Positions 56,101-64,000 of a DNA stretch of 64,000 bases are shown here, in pieces. The first letter of the stretch is position 1; each line of letters opens with the position of its first letter. The notes under the pieces are model-generated. The model saw nothing but the letters and a program-made list of their open reading frames with translations, ran no database searches and was not told where the DNA came from. Source of the stretch: Lanius collurio. Its lineage: Eukaryota; Chordata; Aves; Passeriformes; Laniidae. The stretch lies in contig JACBWW010000087.1 of NCBI GenBank assembly GCA_020086605.1, positions 822,629 to 886,628 on the forward strand, read 5' to 3'. The position numbers were made by a program, and so were the translations under genes.

Positions 56101-59100
56101 TTGGTCACAGTCTCCTCCTCACCTGGTGAAGTCATACCTGGGTGCTCCATCTTTGGGAATTCAGAACAGGCAGTGTCTCCAGTGACCCCTGAGAGCTGCT
56201 GGAGGAGGGGGAGGAAGGAGCAAGGAAAGATGGAGAGGTTTAGCAGGGTGCCAAGGAGGCCGGTCAGTCCATTCTCACTGTCCTAGTCTGTGCCTCATGT
56301 TGGGGCCATCCCTATGTCTGAGGTACTGGGGACACGGGACCTTCCTTGCTGCACAAATGTTCCTTGTCACACAGCAGCTCAGATCTCTCAGTGCCTTCAT
56401 CTAATTGCTTGATGTCTATGAATAACTACTAATGAACTTTTAATTAATGAATGCCACGGCTTGGGGGCATTTTGGAGTGGGGGGAGGAGAGGATTAGGTT
56501 GGTACTGCTGTCCCTGGGTGCTGGTGGGCCACCAGCACTGCACTCACAGGATGAGCCTGGGGAGGCTGGAGCACCTAATCTCACTGGTCCAACCTCGACA
56601 GCCCTCGTGGCAGAGCTTGTGTCTTGCCTTATCTGCAGCCCTCCTTGGCAGCTCTCCCGAGCATCAGCATCTGTCTATGCCCTGTGGGAGTGTGCTGCAG
56701 GGACCTCCAGATCCTATTAAACACTGGCAGCCCTGGGACCCCCAGTCCCCCCATGGCTGCACACTGTGCCCCCACAGCAGGTCCATGGGCACTGCATCGT
56801 CCCTCTCTGCTGGGAGAGGATAGCCACAGGTCCCGGTACGTGGTACCAGGCACTGGATTTCCCATTGCATCCTGTGGGTCAGAATCTGGACATGAAGCTG
56901 GGACAGCCCTGGGCTGGCAGCAGCTCTGATGTGTGCTCAGGGCTCAGTGCAGCATGTGCAGGGACCTTGGCACCTGGATGTGCCACAGCTGTGCTGCACT
57001 GCTGGCCTGCCGGACACCGCCTGCTCCGCGGGGCTGGGGGGACGGAGCTCCGGGCAGACCTCTGCGCCTCATTCCTGGGAGATACAGTTTCCAAATGGTG
57101 GAATGTGCCTTGGAGGAGAGCTGAGCTTTTCTGGCATTTCCTGAGGAGCCAACAGCACCAAACTGGCTGCCTTGGGCACCTCCCAACAGCTCTCGGCTGC
57201 GTGGCAGGGACATCACGGGGACCTGGAGCAGCCAGATGTGCTGTGCTGTCCCTGGCAATTCCCACAGTGGTTTGGGGGGCACATGCCCACCAGTGCTCCT
57301 GGTGCAGGCTCTGTCTCTTGGCTCCAGCATCGGAACAGTGGCCAAGACCATTTCTGTCTTGGTGCCATGTTGTTCTGCCTTTTCCAGAAAACAAAACCAA
57401 GGAGCCCTGAAGGGTTCATTTAAAATAAATAAAAAACTGGGAATTGTGCTGATTTGAAGGAAAGGCAGCCCTATTCTGCACGGGGGAGCACAGTGCCAGC
57501 CCAGCCCCGAAGGGCAGAGAGAGATGTGCTGAGAACTGCAGCCCTGTGCAACTTCAGCCTTTGATCGTATATCTCACACGTGCCCTTTGCTTTCCCTCTG
57601 CTGATATTTATTAGGTTTAATTTTACTGGGACACGGCTGTAAGTGAGACAGATGGAATGGGGTCTGTGCGCCTGGTGAACACATCTTAATTAAACAGATA
57701 AATAAACTTTCATTCCAGGAGGCTTCAGTTTTGGAGGTGCTCCTCCGGGGCTGTGGCTCCGCAGGGCTAGACACAGCCCTGGTGCCACCACCGGTGCTGT
57801 TGGCTGGGACTGTGGCACAGTGTCACGGGGAGCAGCAGGGTGAGGGAAACCAGCCAGTGGTGGCCAGCAAGGTGTTCCTCACTGGAGCTGACTGGGGGGT
57901 TTGTGTCAGCCTGGCCAGCCAGTGTCTCCCAGGGCTCCCTGCTGCAGAGGGGCATCTCTGCAGCCAGGCACACATTGGTGATGGCAGGAGAGAGAGGAGA
58001 CTCCAATACTCCTCAGCTCCCAGAGCTGTGCCCATTTTGCTGCTGGCTCAGAGCAGTGCCAGCACTTGTGGTGCTGCCACCGGCCAGGAATGCCTTTGAG
58101 TCACCCTGGCCGGAGCCAGCGCAGGGAAGGATGGGCAGATTACCTCATCCTGGAGCCAGTTCCCACCTCACGTGGCTTGCTTAGTTGGGCACCGCAAGGC
58201 CAGTGTGCCAGGCAGTGCCCTGCCGTTGTCACCTCCAGGACCTGCAGTGGAGCCAGACCGGCCCAGGGCTTGTTGGCTTGCTCAAGGTGTCTCTTGCCCT
58301 GTGCCGGGGTCTATGTGGTGCTTGGGTGCGTGCAGGTTCCTAGGGGAGCCCCTCACACCTCAGCTGTGCAAAGGGCTGTGGGAGGATGCACTTGTCCCTT
58401 TCAGAGCTGTCCCACATCCTTCCCCAGGTGCTGAGTGCACAGGAGAGTGCAGCACCAGGGGCATGGGGGTCCCTGGGAAGGGGAGCTGGAGACTAGCAGG
58501 AGTGTCTAGGTCTGAGCACCATGGTGTGCTGAAGGGGCCACTGCATCTGTCATGGTCCTTGGAGCTGGAGGGGGACACCGTGGTGGGACACCCACAGGGA
58601 ACAGTGCCCAGGGGTGCTGTTGGCAGCAGATGTCACTGCTTGACCTTTTTGACGCCCAGTACCACAAGGTGGTGATGGTGACAAAGCCTCCCCCTGGCCT
58701 GACATCCCCTCCCCAGTTTGTCACCTTGTGGTTCCCACAGTCTCAGGACTCCCTGGGAGGGGCTAGCACCCCCTTGACCCCAGACATCGCTTTCTCAGGA
58801 TAGCTCTTCCAGAGCTGTTTGCAGCAGGTTTTCCCTGTGGCTCTGGGCCGGCCATGCCACACACTGCTGCTCTGGAGTGTCTGCAGCAGAAGCAGTAACT
58901 GCTGCGAGTGTACCAGGACACTGCAGCATGTCACTCTGCCTGGGGATACTGTGGAAAATCCCAGCTCCAAACGGCTGGTCGTGTGCTGGAGGCTCCAGCA
59001 GAGACGGAGAATCAGCAGCTGCTGGCACAGCCCTGCCTTTGTGCATCACATTTGGCCAAGATGGAAACTGAGCTGAGCACAGGTTTTGTTTCCCACATGC

Positions 59101-59640
59101 CCCAGCACAATGCCATCCTGGCAGCCTTGGCACTGCCATGGCTCCGGAGCCGGGCGTGATACAGCGCCAAGGCATGGGGCACCAGGGAAGGGCCCCTGTG
59201 GCAGTGCCGGGGCTGCTGCGGGGCCCTGAGGGTGGAGGTGCGAAGTGGGACAGGGACCCGAACGAACACACGCGTGTGCCCGTGCCGGCTGTCCCTCGCG
59301 GGCACTGGCACGTAGGCTATTGCCATGGCAGCTGTGACAGCGGTGACTGTGGTGTGGATGCTTCAGGGCTGCTGGCAGCACCGCAGGCCCCCTGGAAACG
59401 CCAAAACATCTCTCAAGCAATGCCAGGGCTGACCTCTGCCCACCAGCGGGTGGTTCTTGGGACAGAGGGTCCCCATCACTCTGTCAGGGAAGCCAGTGCC
59501 AGTGGGCAGGGCCCCTCATGTCACCCCAAGGTGCAGGGGTCCCCACAGCCCTCCATGCCTGTGGGACTGGCAGGGGGGTGAGGGGCTCACACGGCCCTGC
59601 GTGGGACTCCCACACTTTGGCAGGGTTGAGCAGTGGTCCC
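53101..59640. other. Probable first intron; no other gene seen
   Basis: GC-rich intronic-type sequence. It holds a GGT-rich repeat (55496-55566) and AT-rich patches at about 55015-55090, 55685-55745, 56395-56460 (ACTTTTAATTAATGAATGCC) and 57560-57720 (CTTAATTAAACAGATAAATAAAC), each a possible small regulatory element. No matched splice-site pair with a recognisable peptide. Confidence 0.45.
55496..55566 (+). repeat. GGT/CCCCAG-rich imperfect tandem repeat
   Basis: Three degenerate copies of a GGTGGTGGTGGCCCCAG-like unit, within a stretch that opens frames rich in Gly or Trp/Pro. Background repeat, not coding. Confidence 0.7.
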
Positions 59641-59701
59641 CACGGCATGCAGGCAGCGGGGAGGCTGCGGTCCGTCCAACAGGGAGTGCTGCGGGCTGCC
59701 G

Positions 59702-59885
59702 TGGGGCCGTGAGGGGCTCCGGGGCCGTGAGGGACTCCGGGGCCGTGAGGGGCTCCGGGGCCGTGCGTGGTTCCGGGGCCGTGAGGGGCTGTGGGGCCGT
59801 GAGGGGCTCCGGGGCCGTGAGGGACTCCGGGGCCGTGAGGGGCTCCGGGGCCGTGAGGGACTCCGGGGCCGTGCGCGGCTGCGGG
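59702..59885 (+). repeat. Minisatellite, 18-bp unit, about ten copies
   Basis: Unit GGCCGTGAGGGGCTCCGG, with alternation of GGGGCTCC and GGGACTCC copies and three diverged copies (GCGTGGTTCC, GGGGCTGTG and the last, GCGCGGCTGCGG). The 18-bp period keeps frames open on both strands, which explains the long repetitive frames there. It sits at the upstream edge of the CpG-island promoter, so copy number could affect promoter structure. Confidence 0.95.
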
Positions 59886-59931
59886 CGGGAGCGGGCCGGT
59901 GGCTCCGGGGAGGCGGAGCTGGGGCTGCCGC

Positions 59932-60111
59932 ATGGCTCCAGCGGCCCCGGCAGCCGCGGCGGCTCCCGGCGAGAGCGTGTGCACGTGTGCGGCGGTGTGT
60001 GCATGGGGGAGCCCCCGGCAGCCCTGCCACCACCGCGGGGGCTGCCGGCTGGAACTGCCGCTGCTCGGCACGACTTCCCGCGGCACCCGTGCTGCACCAC
60101 CAAAACTCCCG
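59932..60111 (+). CDS. Possible third alternative first exon (60 codons, weak)
   Basis: An ATG at 59932 opens an Ala- and Pro-rich frame (begins MAPAAPAAAAAPGES) that runs 60 codons to CCG, immediately followed by GTAAGA at 60112: again phase 0. It lies wholly in the CpG island. The peptide has many Cys and Arg and no recognisable motif, and GC-rich DNA opens such frames readily. It could also be 5' UTR of a transcript spliced at 60111. Confidence 0.2.
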
Positions 60112-60345
60112 GTAAGACCCTTCCTCCCCTGGGAGCCAGCAACGGGAAGGGAGACGACTCTGCCCGCTCGTCCCCATCCTGCCCGGCTGCTTCCCCAGCG
60201 TATGGCCGGGGTGGCGAGGGCGGCGGGGAAGCCATCTGCGAGCGGCGGCGGTGGAGGGGTTAAGTGCGGGATCAGCTGTTCTCATGTCATTACGGATTCT
60301 CTTCATTTTATACAGAGCTCTGTTTGATGTCTGAATGCACAGGGG

Positions 60346-60436
60346 ACTCCCCCTCCTCCTCCAACTCCCACCCCTTTTATTTCGCTCCCGAGCCCTCTCT
60401 CCTTCCTCCTCCCCTTCCTTTCTCTCCCGCTCCGCT
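60346..60436 (+). repeat. Pyrimidine-rich tract in promoter B
   Basis: About 90 bases that are almost all C and T (CTCC/CTTCC repeats), interrupted by TTTATTTCGC. Such tracts can form triplex or single-stranded DNA and are common near TATA-poor vertebrate promoters. Confidence 0.7.
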
Positions 60437-60545
60437 CTGGCTCACGCACACCCTTTGCAGACCGTGCGCTCAGTGCCAGTGTCTAATGGCCCCGAAGTGA
60501 AGAGCCAAGCGCTGCTCCGGCGGCGGCGCGGCCGGCCTGTCGCAG

Positions 60546-60563
60546 ATGAACCCTCCTAACTAG
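60546..60563 (+). CDS. Upstream ORF in the exon B leader (MNPPN)
   Basis: ATG at 60546 encodes five residues and stops at TAG (60561-60563), about 130 bases before the main start. An A at both -3 and +4 surrounds its ATG, so initiation is plausible. It could reduce translation from 60697. An in-frame TGA for the main frame lies at 60547-60549, closing that frame upstream. Confidence 0.3.
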   Translation: MNPPN

Positions 60564-60696
60564 CGCCGAGGGGTCGGGAGGGACGGCGAGGAGGGGAGAG
60601 CCCGAGGGGCCAGCCGGGAAGACGAGGATAGCGGTGGATAAGCAGTGTGCGGAAGAGGACGGACCCGCGAACAGCTCCACGGCTACCTGTCGACAC

Positions 60697-60798
60697 ATGC
60701 TGTGCTCCATGGCTAACTCGGGCTGCCTCCTTGTCTCCAACTCAGGCATGCTTCCTCACTCTCTCCCCTGTCCTCCAGCCTTCCTCTACCTCCAACAG
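60697..60798 (+). CDS. First coding exon B (partial gene, 34 codons, unidentified)
   Basis: ATG at 60697 starts a 34-codon frame (MLCSMANSGCLLVSNSGMLP..., ending FLYLQQ) that ends at CAG followed by the consensus donor GTAAGT at 60799, phase 0. The frame is closed upstream by TGA at 60547 with no earlier in-frame ATG. Its own ATG context is weak (C at -3); in-frame ATGs at 60709 (G at +4) and 60748 (G at -3) are alternatives. The segment is mildly hydrophobic with Ser, Pro and Leu but has no clear signal peptide or domain. Second and later exons must lie beyond 64000. Best supported coding exon of the window; gene not recognised. Confidence 0.5.
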
Positions 60799-61178
60799 GT
60801 AAGTCACCCTCTCCGGGGGAATTTTTTGCTTTCCGGTTCACACGTGTTTCTGGCTGGTTCCCTCTTGGTAGAGGGTAAGAGCTTGACAGCTTCCTCCCAG
60901 TCTCCCCACTCCAGCCCCATGGCACTTGGAGTTGTGCCGCTGTGGTGGCTCAGGCCCTCAGCTGCAGCTTTTGGGGGTTTCTCTGGTTTCCCCACCGTGG
61001 TGGCAGGAGCACGGCCAGGGCAGAGGCACGGGCAGTGCGGCAGGCAAAGCTGCCGGCGCGGGTCCAGCGCTTCCCTGCCTCGGCGCTGCTGCTGCTTGGC
61101 GGTGATGGATGCTCGGATAAAGGAATGAGGCTCCTGCGTGGCCCGAGCAGCCTCCACAGAGAAGGAAAGGTGATGAGC

Positions 61179-61222
61179 TTACACGTGCACACGTGTGTGC
61201 ACGTATGTGTGTGTATGCTCAC
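61179..61222 (+). repeat. Alternating purine-pyrimidine microsatellite (CA/TG)
   Basis: ACACGTGCACACGTGTGTGC followed by (TG)n and TATGC. The alternating pattern is compatible with Z-DNA, and there is an internal ACACGTGT E-box-like palindrome. Confidence 0.8.
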
Positions 61223-62429
61223 ACTGCGCGTGTCCACAGCTGGGCTGCACGGCCGGGCGTGTGTGGGTTTGTCCCGCTGTCACAGGAAGGTGCTGCAGAG
61301 GGACTGGGAAGACGTGGTGCCAGGCGGGTGCCGGGCTTGGGCAACCCGGACAGAGGGTGCTGAGGCTGTCAGTTTGGTCCTTCACTCGGGCCAAGGTTTT
61401 GCTGTCCCACATGTTGATTCCTGTGCTCGACCCTGAGTGCCAGGTTTCTGGGCCCATCATCCAGAGGAAGTGCAGCTTAGGAAAGACAGTATCTTCTTCA
61501 CATGCCTCTGTGCTGCGTCGGAAATCCCGTCTCCCAGCCAGGCAAACCATTCCATTTGTGCTTTCAAGAGTTTAAAAATTCATGGCATCCTCCCTGCACT
61601 TGGCGTGGCCAGCGCGTTCACCCAGCGGTGAGGACAGGCACACAGGTGCCAACCCTCCACCCCAGTGTGAAAGACTGTGGAGTGTTTGGTCCCTTGGGAT
61701 GTCTGTGGCCGGTGTCCGAGTGGGGTCATGGCCAGAGCGTGGCCGGTGGTGGTGGGGATGGCGAGGCCCAGGGTCACTCTCTCCTTCACTGACTGTGGGG
61801 TTGGGGAATCCGGTGCCAGTTACACAAGCGTGGGCATGGGGGCCGTGGGGGCTGCGGCAGGGGCTGTTGAGGCAGGCGCGTGATTTATTGCACCCTCCTG
61901 CGGGCAGAGCCTGGGGAGAGCCAGGGCTGCGCTGGATCTTGGTCTTGTCTTCCCAATGCTGCACCAAAGTCCCTGTGGCTGCTGCACATTTGACACTGAG
62001 CAAAAACTGTCCCTGAACCCCCACCCATCCAGGGGATGGATTCTGTCCTGTGAAGGGAGCACATGGATGCTGTGCACAGGCAGCCAGTGCAGGGCCCAGA
62101 GCATCTCTTGCAGCATGGGAGATGTCCCTCTCCAGCTGGGATCCACTTGTCCCTGGCCACACGAGGGGCTCAGCTGTGCTTCTCTCTTGCCCTACAGAGC
62201 ACTCTGGCATAGATTGGCCTGGGTCTGGTGGCAGTGGGAGCATGGTGGGCAGACAGGTGCTCCCAGTGCCCACAGGGCTGGGCAGGGCAGAGCAGAGCTG
62301 GGGGTCCCTGGGAAGCAGCAACTTTCCTGGATGCATGGCTCTGCACCTGGCAACTCCCGGTTCCCCCATCACCCTGCCTGGTTTGATTTGACCATTGTGT
62401 TCTGCATCTCTTCCTCCCTGCTCTCCCAG

Positions 62430-62534
62430 AAGCCTCCTGCTCCTTGGCAGCAGCTCTGGACTTGCAAGCCAGGAGGAGGGTTTTATTAGAGGATTTGGAG
62501 TTGGATTTTCACCCAGCTGATGAGCACAATGGAG
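62430..62534 (+). other. Exon-like segment, 105 nt, strong acceptor and fair donor
   Basis: A long pyrimidine tract ends CTCTCCCAG at 62429, and the segment ends GGAG followed by GTAAAA at 62535. One frame is open throughout (contains RRRVLLEDLELDFHPADEHN), but it is entered in a phase that the phase-0 first exons cannot supply. Joined to those exons it would read TAG after 19 codons. It may be a poison or alternative exon, or chance. Confidence 0.25.
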
Positions 62535-64000
62535 GTAAAAATCTCCATCCTCTTCCTCAGGTTTATCTTGTACTGAGGTTCTTCACCCGGCACTTGGGGC
62601 CAAGTGTTCCCAGTGCAGGTGACAACAAGGTGTCAGGGAGAGGGATGTCACTGGCAGTCATCACATGGGGCAGGGGCACGGGGCATGCGCTGCTGATGGG
62701 CCCCTCAGCGGGTGTACCTGGCACCTGCTTTAGCTCTGAATTTGCTCTGGATTTTAGATGTGTCCACCCGTGCCGCCTGCACCCTGGGAGCACACAGGGA
62801 GTGATGCTGCTTCTACCTGTGGGCATGTGCTCTGGGCAGCTGGCTTGGCTCACCTGTGTGTAGCGGGGACACCTGAGAGGGCTCAGCTGACTCTCCCTGA
62901 GTCTCTATGGGGCCTGGGGGGACTTGGTTTTGAATCCCTGGTCCCTATCCAAACCCTGTATGGGTTTGTAGGAAGGCACCTGGGGTGGATGCATACGATG
63001 ATAGCGCCTGAGCCAGTGACCAGGTGTGAGTCTGCTGGGCTGGCCAGTCAGTCAAGAACTGGGGCATGCCAGGGTCTGCATGCAGTAACTGCCCTCATCC
63101 CCTTCAGACAGCGCTCTCCCTACCAGGAGCCTTGGCTGGATTGGTCCCGAGGATGCTGCTTACGTTTCGTAGCTCCCAGCCCCGGCGTTTTCAGCTGTGT
63201 TGGGATTTGAAGGAGTGACCAAGTAATGAAGCTCTCAGCAAAACTTCAGTTCTTCCAGCACCAGGGGAGGCTCAGCAGTGCCAATGGCTCTTCCAGGTGC
63301 TGTGGGTGCCTCTCAGCTCACTCGGCTCCTCTCCCCCCATGTGGCTGCCCTGTGCCAGCCGCAGGAGCCATGGTCCATGGTGTTCTGGGCTGTGCAGCCA
63401 CACTGTGTCCAGGAACTCCCCCTGGCACTGCTGTGTTCCAAGAGCAGGACTTCTGGAGGGCTGGAGGATGAGGCCCACAGGAGGGCAGGTGCATGTCTGC
63501 AGCAAAGCAGCCTGGGCCAGTGGGAGCACTGCGTCCTTCAGTGGGGCTTGGCCGGGACATTTGTCTCTTGCTCAGTGAGGATCTGGGTGTGGAAAGACAC
63601 TTTGGTAGCTTCGTTTTGGTAACAGAGGAATCAGTCACTTCTTGAAACACATCTTTGCTGTTGTTGTGAGTGAGCAAGTGATGGCTGCAGGACAAGGCTC
63701 GGTGCTGACCCTGAGCTCTGAGGCCCAGCATCAGTACTCTACCCCAGCATGGCCCTGGTGCATCCCCCGCCTGGTGCAGGCCTGACCCCAGCACAGGCTG
63801 GTGTACAGGTGTGCTGAACTCTGCTGCAGTGCTGCCCCTGAGATGCTCCTCTCCGGGAACATCCCTGGTGCTCACAGTCACACCATGGCACAGGAGACTT
63901 GGCTGAGCAGTGCCTGCTCCGCCGGGAAACAGCCTCTGCAAATCCTGCTTGGAAAATTCCTTTCCAAAAGGGCTGCTGCCAAGTTTAGCATGTTATATTT

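Larger units (their letters stand above)
59886..60696 (+). promoter_or_regulatory. CpG-island promoter and 5' UTR of first exon B
   Basis: CpG-dense blocks at about 59880-60110, 60200-60255 and 60510-60680 flank a lower-GC core with TTACGG, CATTTTATACAG (TATA-like, about 60304) and a pyrimidine-rich tract at 60346-60436. The last block leads directly into the coding start at 60697. A minimal upstream ORF (see 60546) lies in the leader. Transcription probably starts near the TATA-like word or within the pyrimidine tract. Confidence 0.55.
60799..64000 (+). other. Start of first intron downstream of exon B
   Basis: Non-coding, moderate to high GC. It includes the microsatellite at 61179-61222 and an exon-like segment at 62430-62534. 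The window ends without reaching a recognisable second exon. Confidence 0.5.

Noticed and set aside
59484..60306. Long repetitive frames on both strands over the 18-bp array
   Set aside because: They arise because the repeat period is a multiple of three; the residues are simple translations of the minisatellite.
1..64000. tRNA, rRNA, CRISPR array or bacterial operon features
   Set aside because: No T-arm words with matching cloverleaf, no direct-repeat/spacer arrays and no Shine-Dalgarno-linked gene runs were seen; the sequence is vertebrate-like.

Overview
The window reads as vertebrate nuclear DNA, most likely avian. It is GC-rich with AT-rich islands, has no operon-like gene packing, and shows almost no interspersed repeats. 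The one clear transposon relic (about 20300-20750) is the 3' end of a CR1-type LINE, the dominant LINE of birds and other sauropsids. A bird microchromosome or gene-rich arm fits this, but the species cannot be named from sequence alone. The many overlapping open frames are what GC-rich non-coding DNA produces. None resembles a protein family I know, and there is no intact multi-exon gene body in the window.

The interpretable genic signal is at the right end, on the + strand. Two CpG-rich promoter blocks (about 52560-53110 and 59640-60660) each end in a short ATG-initiated reading frame that runs in phase 0 into a good splice donor. One is six codons (53083-53100, donor at 53101). The other is 34 codons (60697-60798, donor at 60799). 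They look like alternative first exons of one gene whose shared exons lie beyond 64000. A weaker third frame (59932-60111) is also phase 0. I cannot name the gene. The multiple short first exons and the motif-rich upstream DNA suggest a developmental transcription or chromatin regulator.

Upstream (1-52500) I see no protein-coding gene. There are about twenty AT-rich islands in a GC-rich background, dense in homeodomain, GATA, PBX-HOX, MEIS, AP-1, NRF1 and RFX-like words. They look like conserved non-coding elements or enhancers. There are a few exon-like segments bounded by good splice sites: 6800-6914 (stops in all frames), 21277-21352 (contains a Kozak-perfect ATG and a phase-0 end), 49872-49916 (45 nt) and, downstream, 62430-62534. 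These could be untranslated, alternative or lncRNA exons. Tandem repeats occur at 3066-3160, 16546-16682, 25069-25363, 27861-28190 and 59702-59885. An unusual pair of roughly 150-bp inverted arms lies at 44060-44206 and 45732-45890.

Overall layout: a long cis-regulatory domain on the left, two or three alternative promoters at about 53 kb and 60 kb, and the start of a first intron to the right end. Calls of conserved elements rest on composition and motifs only; no alignment was possible.
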